Source of the DNA: Aquilaria yunnanensis
Lineage: Eukaryota; Streptophyta; Magnoliopsida; Malvales; Thymelaeaceae
Length of the DNA: 64,000 nt
Assembly (NCBI GenBank): GCA_039654915.1
Contig: CM077594.1
Span: 22,009,001-22,073,000, forward strand
Direction of reading: 5' to 3'
Position 1 is the first letter of the stretch. The number at the start of each line of letters is the position of its first letter. Below, piece after piece: positions 21,300 to 34,670 of the stretch. The notes beneath the pieces are model-generated. The model was not told where the DNA came from and ran no database searches. It saw only the letters and a list, made by a program, of their open reading frames with translations. Made by a program: the position numbers and the translations under genes.

Positions 21300-24200
21300 G
21301 ATTGTTATTTTTTCTGTTACAACTATTGAATCATAATAAATTTTTTTCTTCACCTGGTATTAATGAAAAAATGTAATTATTAGGACGGTTAACTATGTCA
21401 TTCTAAGGAATGATGATCGCTCTTTCTTTTAAATAAGTTACATTATTGTACATGTGATTAAAATCTTCATATATTATATGTACAATATCTTTAATTGGAT
21501 TAGTTGAAGGTTTAATTAATAAATCTTCAGGGATTTTAATCAATTATGACCATCTTCATCAATATATATTTTTACATATAGAATTACTTCCACATCCCAC
21601 TACCAGTAACCAATCATTTAATTCTTTTATATTATTATCTACAGAATAAGAATTATTTTTGAAGTAATAACATATTTTTAGTTAATGTATAAACTGTGCA
21701 ATATTTCTAAAGATATGATCGAGTAATACATACATCAACTATTTCTGTACAACCACCTCCAAAAATAACAGGAAGAATTTGTTTGAAATCACCACCTAGC
21801 AATACAGTAATACTTGCAAATGGTTTTGATTGCTCCACATTATTAACTGTAAGAATATCTTGTAATGTTTTATCTAATGCTTTAAAACAGTATTGATGAG
21901 TCATAAGAGCTTCATTCCATACAATTAATTTAGTTTGTTTTATCAATTTTGCTAAATGTGTATTATTCTTAATTTCAGACGTAGCTTGAGAATCTATATT
22001 CAAATGGATTTTAAATCATGAGTATGTTATTATACCGCTTGGTAATAATAATGATGTACTACTAGAAGAAGCAACTGCTAAGACAATATGTCTTTCAGTT
22101 TGCATTTTTGAGATAATAGTTTTCCAAAGATATGTTTTTCTAGTACCACCATAACTGTAGACAAAAAATAAACCTCCCAGATTATTGGAAATGATATTTG
22201 TAATGATATTATAAATTTCTAATTGTTCATCATTTAATCCATAATAAAGATTACCATGGTGTTGAGTTAAATTATTTTTATCATAAAGTAATTCTTTAAG
22301 TAATTGTTGATTATTCAAGCTTCTTATATCTGTTCTTTCTACCATTAAGAAGCCAAATTTTGTTAATAAAGAATGATTTTTATTAAAAAGCTTCTCAGGT
22401 TCTTTTAACAAATAATTTTTTAACATATTTTTTGGTATTATTGTTATGGGTAAACCAAGTAGGAGCTGAAATTTATATACAATATTATTAGTAAAAACTA
22501 ACAAAAAATCATCAAATAATTTAATAGGATTTCCAATTTTACAAAATAATATAATTGTAACAAATAATTGATGTAGTTCATCAGGTGTCACCTAATGTAT
22601 GATATCATTTAATATATCATACCATTTTTTATTATCCACTAATAATCCATAAGTGACACATGTTTCTCAAAAAGTTGGATACAAAACTCTGTTGATTGTT
22701 CTAATTTCTTTATTCTTTCCAAGGTCTTAAACAATATTTAGCAACATTCTTAAAGAATAAAGTTCACCAGCATCAGGGTGTACATATATAATTTGGCTAA
22801 CTTATCATTATCTTTGTCTTTTTATACAAATTTTTTTCTTTTTTATTCCATACTTTGTGTTGGGAATTCTACATTTGTCAAATTTTGCGCATCAAAATTT
22901 CTAGCATTGGTATACATTCATTCTGTAAATATTGTCTTTTGAAAATCTTTTTATTTGATGATTGATAATAGTGAATTTGATTTTCTGAATAAAATTGTTT
23001 GGTTTAAAGGTAGATGTATTGGAAGACGTTTGATAGATGGATCACGGTAATGGAGTTTAAATTCAAATAATCACTAAACTGCTTCATGAGGTGAAAAATA
23101 TTTACGGTCTAAATAAGTTTAAATTTTATCAACTGATGTAATTTTCTCTGTTTGGGAAATTGTATCAATAGTTACATTTTCAATTATGATAGCTTGTGCT
23201 TTGTCAGGACCTTTATTAATATATTTAAAAAAGATATTTTATTATTCTAGTTTTACAACACCATTCGACATTAATATATGCCTGATATTTAATTAATAAT
23301 GGAAAGTTATAAGGAACAATAAATCGATTATCTATCTCAATGCCATTTTTTATAGCAATTCTTCCACTGGGGCACCATCGACATACCACAAAACCATCTT
23401 TGTTAAATTTTTTGGAAATATTTAGAGCATCATTTATTTCACATGGAAATGGTTTGTTTTCTTTATTAGGAAGTTCAACATAAGTTATTGCATCAACTTG
23501 TTTAAGAGTAAGTTTTTTTTTATCAACTTCCAACCAATCCAATATATGAAAATAAGATAATCCACATTTTTGGTATTCTGTCATGTAAAGAATTGTAAAG
23601 AGAAAACACGAATAGTAACAAAAATTAAACAAACTTTTAATCCACAAAGAGAAAGGTGCAAGAATGTTTACCAAACAAACTATTTTCGAAATGGAATATG
23701 ACTATTCATTAAATTAAATGAGAAATATTTACCAAATAAACAACCTGCAATAGACTTTCCAAAATGATGTTTCTTGGTTATATCATGAATTAACTCATTG
23801 GCTTTCATTTTGAAAACTCATGTAACAATATCAGGGCGATCTTTAAGCTTTTGACCGGGTATTAATGATAGAGCTCTTGCAATTTCGACCCATTGAGCAT
23901 TGCATGTAAATGTGATAAATAAATTTGGATGCTCATACCACCGACAAATAACAATAGCATCTTAATAATTTTGAATCATATAATGGGGGACTTCGATAAA
24001 ATTATTAATTTACCAATTGCTTTCCCATTAATATCACCTTTGGTAATTGCATCTTGAATACTCATATATATTTTTTATCTTAATTCTTGTTGATTTTTCC
24101 TAACATAGAATAATTGTCCTTCTATCTACACATGCGAAAGAATCAATAATATATTGTTAGAATAAGTGACCTCCTTTTACTAAAGTCAAGCCACCAACAT

Positions 24201-24603
24201 GATAGAATTGAATTTGATATACATAAAATTCATGCATTGTGACATATTTTTGCTTTATTGATTCTTGACCCACAATAACTGTATATGTAATTGCCAGATA
24301 ATATCCATATTCTTCATAGGGAAATAATAATGAATATCACATTATCAGAAAAGATCTATGCAAATAGCTAATTCTTCTTAATTTTCTTAATTTATACTTA
24401 ACAATGATATCATAGCTAGAACACTCTCCTTCTCTAAAATCCTCGACAACAAATCCAGTAATTTCAGTAAATGAAGGATTCTCATAATTGATAGTATCTA
24501 TTGGACGTTTAACTAGAATTTTAAGTTGTAAAGATATGTTTATAGGGGAATTAAGCCAATCACAAATCAGTCAAAAACCTTGAACAATTTCATTGGTTGT
24601 ATA
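21300..24603 (-). pseudogene. Helitron Rep and helicase, central block
   Basis: Read from 24603 downwards, the block carries Rep-domain words: CNAQWVEIARAL-like near 23900, a degenerate HUH site in which GLPHAHIL reads GLSYFHIL near 23570 (first His lost), and KYLFKYINKGPDK near 23220 (the Tyr-containing motif), split by an extra T. A TYGLLVDN-like segment near 22640 leads into the helicase. There the Walker A motif reads GGTRKT instead of GGTGKT near 22140, Walker B reads WNEALM instead of DEAPM near 21930, and LLGGDFKQILPVI is well kept near 21780. Several stops and frameshifts interrupt it. The losses at all three catalytic sites show it is inactive. Confidence 0.85.
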
Positions 24604-27033
24604 TGTCACATCCCACACAGGCCCCAGCCTGTGCACTCTCAGTAACACTCACCAAAATTACCCAAGATTCAATTGATTTCACCTAAGACCAGATGTTAAT
24701 AACTCCCTATTGTTTAAACCTTATTTTCTTAAACTGAGAGCTGGGATATGTCCCAGGAGGCTTAGGAATTATTTAGAACAGCAACCTGCAGCTTAAGTAG
24801 GCCCAACCCCTCACTTGCAACACAAGGCAAGGGTATAAATCAATAACTTGCAATACAAGCAAGGCATACACTTTTATCTGTTAAGTGTCTAGGATGTGTG
24901 CTTATCAAGTGTGCTACTTTCATGAATGACAACCAAGAAGCCCACATCTCTGTAGTTTGAAAAATCAAGTTTCCATGCACATGTACATTCAGTCAATCAT
25001 CAGTACTCAAGAGACTGCTTCATGAAACATAACCATAAGCTCATATTCTTAACATAACTTGGCACATAACATCCACCATATGTACATACAAACCATGTAC
25101 AAACAAGGCTGTATATATATATGCTCAAAATAGCCTAATATCCAGCATCACTAGCTTGGATACAATCCAAGGATGCTATAACCCAAAGTAGCCAAGGTTA
25201 AGGTTACAAGCCATATACCTTAGTTTCTTAAAAGAAACCTAAGTGTACAGAACAGCAGCACACTCACAAAACCAACCCAAACATACAAATCGTAACCCGA
25301 GTCCAAATCCACACATCCATCCTGTACCTAGACCGATCCCACAACTACAAAAGCCTGCAAACTTAGAACGTAAGTTTCAGCCTTAAGCCATAAGACTTAT
25401 AATATAAGTATTCAAGCCAAGATTCAGTTGGCACATACCTCGAGCAAATAGTGTACTAACTAGCACACAAACTAGCAACTCAAGAAATTACTCAAGCTGT
25501 ATATCCTTTCCTGAAACAAAATGTATGGGCAATGAGTAACAATTACTCAGTAGGGTTTCACATATGACCATATAAGGTCTATTTAGTTAAGTCCAATGAC
25601 TTAACCTCCACAAGCTTACTTATCCTGCAAGAAAAACATGGAAACAAGGAAAACACAAAAAAAAATATACCAATACATATAATCATCAATATACAGATTA
25701 GCATGCACAAAGAATCACTCAAGCACACAATGGACACACACACACACCACAAAGTCCATTTGGCCAAGTACCATAACACGTGCCATTGTGCACTTTTGCA
25801 CACAAAACTCCACCATAAACTCCACTTCCTCTAGAGCTCCGAAATGTCTAGCAAAATGGCCACATTCACTAGCATTTCTAGCACATGTCCATAGTCAATT
25901 AGCTAATTAACAACCATAACCGAATCAATCTCAATAGCCCATCAAGTAACTAAGGTCATTTGGCAAATTTAACCATCACTTAGCTACTCTAAACACTTGA
26001 ATCATGGTATACTACCAAGCAGTCAAGTAGTTAGTGAACCCTACCTCACAATCAAAGCTTGAGCTCTCGGTTGCTCGAGTAACTAAGGCCGAAGCTCAAA
26101 TATATATTGCCTAACACAATAAGCCTTCAATTAGCTTTCATAATCACTTGTCCATGGAAAATTACCAAGAAAAACAAGTGATTAGGAGCATTACCTCCTT
26201 AATCCAAGCTTGATTTCTCTTCCAAGCTTCAACTTCAACAATAGCACGGCAAGAACTCCAACTTTCCTTCAAAGAAGCTTTGAACCCCTTTTTGTTTTCT
26301 CGGCCAATTAGCCTAATGCGTAAGAGCCGAACTCTTTTCTCTTCTCTTCTCTTTCGTTTCTCTTCCTTTTTCGGCCAGGTAGCCTTTTCGCACCAGAGGA
26401 ACGCTGAAGCTTTGATTTCGTTCTTTGACAGATTTTCGTTTTTCGGCCAGCAACAAATGAAAGCCAAGTAAAGAAAACGAAGGCAACGAATTAATGCTCC
26501 TGGCGCATTAAATGAACGTATGCCCGGTGTTGAACATTTGAACCAAAAGGCAGCAAAGAGAACAACGAATTCTGGCGCATTAATTGGCTTTTGGCAGCCA
26601 TTTACACATGTCCCCCAAATTGGCTCAATGCCAACATTGGTCCCCAAGTACTCTACATGTGACGCTTTCCTCCCTTAAGTTTCCATACGCACACTTTAGC
26701 CATTAAAATGTAGGATTATTTCGGCTCTATTCTTAACTCATGGCTCAAATTGCCAAGCTTTCCTTAATATAGCCCAAAGTGGTAATTAACCCATGACCAA
26801 ATTAATTTGGAAGAAGCCGCAATTCTTGACCGGCGAATTTGTTTTTGTCAACCAAAATTGGTCTAATTCTACCTTTGTCCATGCACTTATTTGTATGGTG
26901 CATTTTCACCCTTCAAGTTCCCATAATTTCATTTACATCCTCATCCTTACTTTCAATCAAGCCCCTCATGTTTTAAATTGGTGTTTCTTTTTATTCTTGG
27001 CCTAAGCCAAGCACTAAGGAAGTGAGCCTAACA
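24604..27033 (-). repeat. Element F 3' LTR (minus-strand sense)
   Basis: On the minus strand it starts TGTTAGGCTCAC and ends GGGATGTGACA. It is 2,430 bp, the same as its partner at 32236-34665, with no visible difference at a constant offset of 7,632. It has no convincing gene; identical short open frames occur in both LTRs. Confidence 0.95.
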
Positions 27034-27048
27034 ATTCCTCCCTCCTTA
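27034..27048 (-). other. Element F polypurine tract
   Basis: Minus-strand AAGGAGGGAGGAAT lies directly before the 3' LTR start TGTTAGG. Confidence 0.75.
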
Positions 27049-30000
27049 AAGAATTTGGTCCTCCAAATTCTTCACTAACTTAGAGTATAACTGAGGGTAC
27101 TTGGCGGCAATTCCCTGTTCCACTTCCCAGGTTGCCTCTTCGGGAGTATGGTTACTCCACTGAACTTTGATCATAGAAATCCACCTATTTCTTAATTTCC
27201 TGGTATCTCTGGCCAGGAACTGAATTGGCACTTCTTCATAAGTAAGATTAGGTGCCACAGTCACAGTTGTAGGTGTTTCTATCTGTTTGTAGCTTGGAAC
27301 ATACTTTTTGAGCAAGCTTACATGAAACACATTATGTATGTTACCAAGTTCTGGTGGCAAATCCAACTGATAAGCCACATTCCCCACTTTGGCCAGTATT
27401 TGATATGGCCCAACATATCTAGGTGCTAGTTTCCCCTTTTTCCCAAATCTGATTACTCCTTTCATAGGAGAAACTTTAAGCCATACCCAGTCTCCTTCCT
27501 GGAATTCCAGGTCTCTTCTCCTCTTCAGATTAGCATAGGCTTGTTGCCTATCATTAGCAGTTTTGATTCTAGCTTGAATCAGTTTTATCTTCTCTGTAGT
27601 TTCCTTAATAATGTCTGGCCCCAAATCCAATTTATCCTCTGGCTGATGCCAGCAATGAGGAGTAATACATCTTCTGCCATACAAGGCCTCATAAGGAGCC
27701 ATTCCTATCACTGAATGATAGCCATTATTATAGGAGAACTCTATTAGTGGGAGATGTACATCCCACTCACCCTGGAAGTCAATCACACAACATCTCAACA
27801 TGTCTTCCAGAGTCTGTATAGTTCTTTCTGTCTGTCCATCAGTCTGTGGATGGTAAGCAGAACTAAACTTGAGCTTAGTGCCCAATGCCCGATGTAGGGA
27901 TTTCCAGAACCTAGAAACAAACCTAGGATCCCTATCTGACACTATGTCATCAGGTATTCCATGCAATCTTACTATTTCTCTTATATAGAGTTGTGCTAGT
28001 TTATCCAAGGAATCAGTAAGATTCATGGGAAGGAAGTGAGCTGCTTTGGTCAATCTATCCACAATGACCCATATGGCATCATGCTTCCTTCTTGTCAATG
28101 GCATTCCTACTACAAAATCCATTGATATGGATCCCCATTTTCTCTCAGGTATGGGCAAACTTTGCAGTTTCCCTCCTGGTTTCTGGTGTTCCACCTTTAC
28201 TTGTTGGCACACTTCACAACTAGCCACATGTGTGCTGATATCCTTCTTCATACATGGCCACCAAAAATATACTCTAAGAGTGTGATACATCTTTGTGGCC
28301 CCTGGGTGCATGCTCAACTTACTAGAGTGAGCTTCTTCCAGAATTTGAATCCTCAGGTTGTCCTTTTCAGGCACATATAACCTATTCTGGAAGTATAGCA
28401 CCCCTTGTTTAAAGGAAAAACCTTGGTATAGTTCTCCCCTTTTCTGTCCAGATATCAATTCTATATTCTGATCATCAGTCTGAGCTTGTTTGACAAGCTC
28501 CCTCCATTCTGGTGTAATGGTGAGTACATTTAGTTGCTCGTCTTCCTTAGTTAGCCATTGATTAGCTAGGTAAGTAATACTCAGGCTCTCGGCCTTAGGT
28601 TCAACTTCACCACCTTTAAGTATCCCAGTGTAGCTTCTGCTCAAAGCATCTGCTACTACATTGGCTTTTCCAGCTGTGTATTCAATTACACAGTCAAAAT
28701 CCTTCAAATACTCTAACCACCTTCTTTGTCTCATATTCAAGTCTTTCTGTGTAAAAAGGTACTTGAGACTTTTGTGGTCTGTGAAAACTTGGAATTTATT
28801 ACCAAGAAGATAATGTCGCCATTGTTTAAGAGCAAAGACTACTGCTGCCAATTCCAGGTCATGTACTGGATATTTCTTCTCGTGGGGTCTTAATTGTCTG
28901 GATCCAAAAGCAATGGCTTGCTTTTCCTGCATTAAGACACAACCTAGTCCTACGTGAGATGCATCAGTATACACTTCATATTCCTTTTCAGGGTCTGGCA
29001 GGACTAGTATAGGAGCTGTAGTCAGTCTCCTTTTTAGCTCTTGAAAGCTTTCTTCACACTTTGTTTCCCAGATAAATTTCTGGTTCTTTCTGGTTAATTG
29101 AGTCATAGGTGCTGCTAAAACAGAAAATTTTGGCACAAATCTTCTGTAGTAGCCAGCCAACCCCAGGAAGCTCCTGACTTCCCTTACACACTGAGGCTGC
29201 TTCCAATCAAGGATTGATCTTACCTTTTCAGGATCTACAGCCAACCCTTGTTCATTTATTACATGACCCAAAAACCCAATCTCTTGAGTCCAGAATTTAC
29301 ATTTACTCAGCTTTCCATAAAGCTGATGTTCTTGGAGCAAGCCAAGCACTACTTTAAGATGTTCTTTATGAGTTTTCTCATTCTTGGAATAGATCAAGAT
29401 ATCATCAATAAACACCACCACAAAGTGGTCTAGGTGTGCTCTGAACACCCTTTGCATTAAGTCCATAAAGAATGCAGGTGCATTAGTAAGCCCAAATGGC
29501 ATTACTGTGTACTCAAAATGTCCATACCTAGTCCTGAAGGCGGTCTTAGGTATGTCCTCCTCCCTGACTCTTAGCTGGAAGTATCCAGATCTCAAATCAA
29601 TCTTGGAGAACACTTTTGCCCCTTTTAATTGGTCAAACAAATCTTCTATCCTTGGGAGGGGATATTTGTTCTTTATGGTTAATGCATTTAATTTTCTGTA
29701 ATCTATACAGAGTCTAAGGGTTCCATCCTTCTTTTTCACAAATAACACAGGTGCTCCCCAAGGAGACACACTGGGTCTAATGAACCCTTTTTCTAGCAGT
29801 TCATCCAACTGCTTCCTGAGTTCTACCATCTCAGGCACTGCCATTCTATATGGAGCAGTAGATACTGGTGCTGCTCCTGGTACTAGCTTTATTTCGAACT
29901 CCACCTCTCTCAAGGGTGGCAAACCAGGTAAGTCTGTAGGAAATACCCCTGGAAAATCTTGAACTATAGGTATCTTCCTAAGTTCATCTGACACTTCCTG

Positions 30001-32118
30001 GTCATTTAATTCCAGGCACTCCTGCTCACTTTCTGGAGTTATCATCTCCAGTACTTTTAAGTGGCAGTCCATAGCCAACTCTAAGGGCTTATCCAAATCA
30101 TATATTGTTTCATCAAGCAATAACAATCGTCTGGCCTGACAGTCAATAATGACTCTATTCTCTCCTAACCAGTTCATGCCCAAGATCACATCATAGCCAT
30201 GTGTCTCCAACACTATGAGGTTAGTTCTCAATTTCAGCTTACCTATCTGTATCTCACAGTTTTCAACCATGTAGTGGGCAAATAAGATTTCATTGCCAGC
30301 TGTTTTCACCAAGTACATGTTGGTCATGCGCTTTACTTCTAAATTCATGGTCTCAACCAAGCTAGTAGCTATTATGGACAATGAAGCTCCAGTATCAAAT
30401 AGAACAGACACTAATTGGCCATTAAGATAAATTGTACCTTTCAAGGCCCTTCTGTTAGTCCTTTGCTGTCCATTGCCCTCAGTGTCGGGTGTCTCTTGCT
30501 CTTTCCTGGAAGGTTCCAGCTGAAACACCCTTCCTGGAAATGTACCAGGCCTTCTTTGCTCCTGAGGTACTCTAGGTGCTGATCTCCCTCCTTGGGTTGG
30601 CACCACTTGAGTCCTCAACTGGGGCATAGGCATCTGCCCTCTAGGTCCTCTGGGATTAAAAGTTCCCAGCATTTTCTTGTTGCCCTCTCCCCACTTTGGA
30701 CAATCTCGCACCCAGTGATCTGGGGCTCCACATCTATGACAACCAGTGGAAGTCTTGAAGCATGGCTTATTGCCATGAAACTTCCCACAGGTGTTGCACC
30801 GAGGACCAAACTGCTGTGGTTGTGGTCCCCTTTCTTTCTTGTTTTCCCTCCTGCTTCCTCCTACATCTTTCTCTTCTCTCGGCCTTTTTAATTGTTGGCC
30901 TTTCTTTGTTCCACTTCCACTTCCAGGCCCACTTTTAAATTGTTCCTGGAATTCCTGCTCCAAAGCCAGGGCACTCTGCATGACAGAGTAGTAGTCCCTA
31001 GCCCCTACTGCCCTAAGAATCTGTCTCAGCTCAGGCCTTAAGCCTCTTATAAACCTCTTGGTTCTCAATTCTTTCTGTCCCTCATACTGTGGGGCATATC
31101 TGATCAAACTGTTAAATCTTTGTTCATATTCCAGAACAGTGAGATCCCCCTGTTCCAACTGATCAAACTCCACCTGTTTCTGATCTTTCTGAGCCTCACT
31201 GACATATTGCTGGTCGAAAACCTGCTTAAAATATGACCACCTCATAGATCTCCTCCTAGCTGGTGGTCTCCTCTGATTCCTTTCCTGATAGTTTCTTTGT
31301 ACTGCCCTCCACCAAAGTTCAGCATTTCCTTCTAACCTGAAAGTGGCTAGCTGTACCTTCTGAGTAGAAGTAACTTCCATTCTTTCCAATATCTTCTCTA
31401 TTTGATATACCCAGAATTCTGCCTCCTCAGGGTCACATCCTCCTCTGAAAATGGGAGGTTTTAGTGCCAGGAACCCCTCCAACTGGCCCTCCTTTAGTCC
31501 TCCTCTGCTGTGCCTTTTTCTATTCTCATCTCTGTTACTGGATTTATCTCTGGATGACCTGCTTCTCATTGTGGTCTCCTCAATAGAGGGTTCAGTCCCT
31601 CTGGAGTATATGTATGCATCTCTCTCCTCTATATCTGGGCTGTCATCCTCCTCTTCTTCCTCAATTCTGGGCTCCTGCCTCACCTCTGATCTCATTCTCC
31701 TGGCCCTTGGGTGCCTCCTTTCCTCATCTGCTTCCTCTTCCTCTTGATTCCCTCTAGCTCTACTGGATTGGTCATAACCCACTGGCTCTTTGCCAGGCCT
31801 CCTTCTTCTTCTTCTCCCTTCAGTCTCTGCTGGTTCTGACTCCTCCTGATTCTGGGCTTGGCCTCTAGCCAAGGTTTGCATTCCCAGCACTAGTTGGGTC
31901 ACAGTGGCATGCAGTGATTCCATCATTACTTCCATTCTCTCTTGTCTATCTCTGCTAAGTCCAGGTGTTTGGTACCTGGCAATTGGCTCTTCAGCCACAT
32001 TATGTTCCATTTCTTCAACCTGAGTTTCAGGCACATTTTCCTGCAGTCCCTCTGCATGATGGGCTGCAGTTTCTTCTGCTTGTCTCAGGGAATCCCTGTC
32101 CCTGCCTCTGATTCTCAT
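27046..32118 (-). CDS. Element F Gag-Pol polyprotein (Gag, protease, RT, RNase H, integrase, chromodomain)
   Basis: The first ATG is at 32118, 97 bp inside the primer-binding site, and gives 1690 codons with no stop or frameshift. A TTG at 32163 is in frame upstream but is not needed. Approximate residues from this ATG: acidic and arginine-rich Gag 1-440; CCHC zinc knuckle [14 protein letters not shown] 459-472; aspartic protease LFDTGAS near 574; RT 700-1000 with the catalytic box FIDD near 903; RNase H beginning YTDASHVG near 1050; integrase HHCC zinc finger 1270-1305, then Asp near 1334, Asp (SDRDPRF) near 1395 and Glu (DGQTERT) near 1431; chromodomain about 1625-1680 ([14 protein letters not shown]). 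Domain order and chromodomain place it in the chromovirus branch, Tekay/Del type. Every catalytic residue I can check is present. The chromodomain probably steers integration to heterochromatin. Confidence 0.95.
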   Translation of the reverse strand: MRIRGRDRDSLRQAEETAAHHAEGLQENVPETQVEEMEHNVAEEPIARYQTPGLSRDRQERMEVMMESLHATVTQLVLGMQTLARGQAQNQEESEPAETEGRRRRRRPGKEPVGYDQSSRARGNQEEEEADEERRHPRARRMRSEVRQEPRIEEEEEDDSPDIEERDAYIYSRGTEPSIEETTMRSRSSRDKSSNRDENRKRHSRGGLKEGQLEGFLALKPPIFRGGCDPEEAEFWVYQIEKILERMEVTSTQKVQLATFRLEGNAELWWRAVQRNYQERNQRRPPARRRSMRWSYFKQVFDQQYVSEAQKDQKQVEFDQLEQGDLTVLEYEQRFNSLIRYAPQYEGQKELRTKRFIRGLRPELRQILRAVGARDYYSVMQSALALEQEFQEQFKSGPGSGSGTKKGQQLKRPREEKDVGGSRRENKKERGPQPQQFGPRCNTCGKFHGNKPCFKTSTGCHRCGAPDHWVRDCPKWGEGNKKMLGTFNPRGPRGQMPMPQLRTQVVPTQGGRSAPRVPQEQRRPGTFPGRVFQLEPSRKEQETPDTEGNGQQRTNRRALKGTIYLNGQLVSVLFDTGASLSIIATSLVETMNLEVKRMTNMYLVKTAGNEILFAHYMVENCEIQIGKLKLRTNLIVLETHGYDVILGMNWLGENRVIIDCQARRLLLLDETIYDLDKPLELAMDCHLKVLEMITPESEQECLELNDQEVSDELRKIPIVQDFPGVFPTDLPGLPPLREVEFEIKLVPGAAPVSTAPYRMAVPEMVELRKQLDELLEKGFIRPSVSPWGAPVLFVKKKDGTLRLCIDYRKLNALTIKNKYPLPRIEDLFDQLKGAKVFSKIDLRSGYFQLRVREEDIPKTAFRTRYGHFEYTVMPFGLTNAPAFFMDLMQRVFRAHLDHFVVVFIDDILIYSKNEKTHKEHLKVVLGLLQEHQLYGKLSKCKFWTQEIGFLGHVINEQGLAVDPEKVRSILDWKQPQCVREVRSFLGLAGYYRRFVPKFSVLAAPMTQLTRKNQKFIWETKCEESFQELKRRLTTAPILVLPDPEKEYEVYTDASHVGLGCVLMQEKQAIAFGSRQLRPHEKKYPVHDLELAAVVFALKQWRHYLLGNKFQVFTDHKSLKYLFTQKDLNMRQRRWLEYLKDFDCVIEYTAGKANVVADALSRSYTGILKGGEVEPKAESLSITYLANQWLTKEDEQLNVLTITPEWRELVKQAQTDDQNIELISGQKRGELYQGFSFKQGVLYFQNRLYVPEKDNLRIQILEEAHSSKLSMHPGATKMYHTLRVYFWWPCMKKDISTHVASCEVCQQVKVEHQKPGGKLQSLPIPERKWGSISMDFVVGMPLTRRKHDAIWVIVDRLTKAAHFLPMNLTDSLDKLAQLYIREIVRLHGIPDDIVSDRDPRFVSRFWKSLHRALGTKLKFSSAYHPQTDGQTERTIQTLEDMLRCCVIDFQGEWDVHLPLIEFSYNNGYHSVIGMAPYEALYGRRCITPHCWHQPEDKLDLGPDIIKETTEKIKLIQARIKTANDRQQAYANLKRRRDLEFQEGDWVWLKVSPMKGVIRFGKKGKLAPRYVGPYQILAKVGNVAYQLDLPPELGNIHNVFHVSLLKKYVPSYKQIETPTTVTVAPNLTYEEVPIQFLARDTRKLRNRWISMIKVQWSNHTPEEATWEVEQGIAAKYPQLYSKLVKNLEDQIL

Positions 32119-32214
32119 CCTGCACTTTAAAATGCAGCTATTCACATATATCCAATAATACAAGTCTTATGCAATCCTATGTGGGAGCAAGTCTAGGCTA
32201 TACTTTAACCTTAA

Positions 32215-32226
32215 GCTCTGATACCA
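32215..32226 (-). other. Element F primer-binding site (tRNA-iMet)
   Basis: Minus-strand TGGTATCAGAGC, nine bases after the 5' LTR, is the standard complement of initiator tRNA-Met in plant chromoviruses. Confidence 0.9.
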
Positions 32227-32235
32227 AACAAAGCC

Positions 32236-34665
32236 TGTCACATCCCACACAGGCCCCAGCCTGTGCACTCTCAGTAACACTCACCAAAATTACCCAAGAT
32301 TCAATTGATTTCACCTAAGACCAGATGTTAATAACTCCCTATTGTTTAAACCTTATTTTCTTAAACTGAGAGCTGGGATATGTCCCAGGAGGCTTAGGAA
32401 TTATTTAGAACAGCAACCTGCAGCTTAAGTAGGCCCAACCCCTCACTTGCAACACAAGGCAAGGGTATAAATCAATAACTTGCAATACAAGCAAGGCATA
32501 CACTTTTATCTGTTAAGTGTCTAGGATGTGTGCTTATCAAGTGTGCTACTTTCATGAATGACAACCAAGAAGCCCACATCTCTGTAGTTTGAAAAATCAA
32601 GTTTCCATGCACATGTACATTCAGTCAATCATCAGTACTCAAGAGACTGCTTCATGAAACATAACCATAAGCTCATATTCTTAACATAACTTGGCACATA
32701 ACATCCACCATATGTACATACAAACCATGTACAAACAAGGCTGTATATATATATGCTCAAAATAGCCTAATATCCAGCATCACTAGCTTGGATACAATCC
32801 AAGGATGCTATAACCCAAAGTAGCCAAGGTTAAGGTTACAAGCCATATACCTTAGTTTCTTAAAAGAAACCTAAGTGTACAGAACAGCAGCACACTCACA
32901 AAACCAACCCAAACATACAAATCGTAACCCGAGTCCAAATCCACACATCCATCCTGTACCTAGACCGATCCCACAACTACAAAAGCCTGCAAACTTAGAA
33001 CGTAAGTTTCAGCCTTAAGCCATAAGACTTATAATATAAGTATTCAAGCCAAGATTCAGTTGGCACATACCTCGAGCAAATAGTGTACTAACTAGCACAC
33101 AAACTAGCAACTCAAGAAATTACTCAAGCTGTATATCCTTTCCTGAAACAAAATGTATGGGCAATGAGTAACAATTACTCAGTAGGGTTTCACATATGAC
33201 CATATAAGGTCTATTTAGTTAAGTCCAATGACTTAACCTCCACAAGCTTACTTATCCTGCAAGAAAAACATGGAAACAAGGAAAACACAAAAAAAAATAT
33301 ACCAATACATATAATCATCAATATACAGATTAGCATGCACAAAGAATCACTCAAGCACACAATGGACACACACACACACCACAAAGTCCATTTGGCCAAG
33401 TACCATAACACGTGCCATTGTGCACTTTTGCACACAAAACTCCACCATAAACTCCACTTCCTCTAGAGCTCCGAAATGTCTAGCAAAATGGCCACATTCA
33501 CTAGCATTTCTAGCACATGTCCATAGTCAATTAGCTAATTAACAACCATAACCGAATCAATCTCAATAGCCCATCAAGTAACTAAGGTCATTTGGCAAAT
33601 TTAACCATCACTTAGCTACTCTAAACACTTGAATCATGGTATACTACCAAGCAGTCAAGTAGTTAGTGAACCCTACCTCACAATCAAAGCTTGAGCTCTC
33701 GGTTGCTCGAGTAACTAAGGCCGAAGCTCAAATATATATTGCCTAACACAATAAGCCTTCAATTAGCTTTCATAATCACTTGTCCATGGAAAATTACCAA
33801 GAAAAACAAGTGATTAGGAGCATTACCTCCTTAATCCAAGCTTGATTTCTCTTCCAAGCTTCAACTTCAACAATAGCACGGCAAGAACTCCAACTTTCCT
33901 TCAAAGAAGCTTTGAACCCCTTTTTGTTTTCTCGGCCAATTAGCCTAATGCGTAAGAGCCGAACTCTTTTCTCTTCTCTTCTCTTTCGTTTCTCTTCCTT
34001 TTTCGGCCAGGTAGCCTTTTCGCACCAGAGGAACGCTGAAGCTTTGATTTCGTTCTTTGACAGATTTTCGTTTTTCGGCCAGCAACAAATGAAAGCCAAG
34101 TAAAGAAAACGAAGGCAACGAATTAATGCTCCTGGCGCATTAAATGAACGTATGCCCGGTGTTGAACATTTGAACCAAAAGGCAGCAAAGAGAACAACGA
34201 ATTCTGGCGCATTAATTGGCTTTTGGCAGCCATTTACACATGTCCCCCAAATTGGCTCAATGCCAACATTGGTCCCCAAGTACTCTACATGTGACGCTTT
34301 CCTCCCTTAAGTTTCCATACGCACACTTTAGCCATTAAAATGTAGGATTATTTCGGCTCTATTCTTAACTCATGGCTCAAATTGCCAAGCTTTCCTTAAT
34401 ATAGCCCAAAGTGGTAATTAACCCATGACCAAATTAATTTGGAAGAAGCCGCAATTCTTGACCGGCGAATTTGTTTTTGTCAACCAAAATTGGTCTAATT
34501 CTACCTTTGTCCATGCACTTATTTGTATGGTGCATTTTCACCCTTCAAGTTCCCATAATTTCATTTACATCCTCATCCTTACTTTCAATCAAGCCCCTCA
34601 TGTTTTAAATTGGTGTTTCTTTTTATTCTTGGCCTAAGCCAAGCACTAAGGAAGTGAGCCTAACA
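32236..34665 (-). repeat. Element F 5' LTR (minus-strand sense)
   Basis: The promoter-bearing LTR for the polyprotein. Same 2,430 bp as 24604-27033. The target duplication GTATA follows at 34666-34670. Confidence 0.95.
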
Positions 34666-34670
34666 GTATA

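Larger units (their letters stand above)
24604..34665 (-). mobile_element. Element F: intact Ty3/gypsy chromovirus (Tekay/Del-type)
   Basis: A 10,062-bp element with 2,430-bp direct LTRs (24604-27033 and 32236-34665), exact flanking duplications GTATA (24599-24603 and 34666-34670), a tRNA-iMet primer-binding site, a polypurine tract and one uninterrupted gag-pol frame on the minus strand ending in a chromodomain. It interrupts the Helitron Rep region. The LTRs are equal in length and I found no mismatch in the stretches compared, so the insertion is very recent and may be able to move. Confidence 0.95.

Noticed and set aside
26162..26647. 161-residue frame in both F LTRs (also 33794-34279)
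   Set aside because: Identical only because the LTRs are identical; no domain recognised, in the untranslated part of the element.
28046..31747. Plus-strand open frames opposite the element F polyprotein
   Set aside because: Shadows of the long minus-strand gene; no motif and no promoter.
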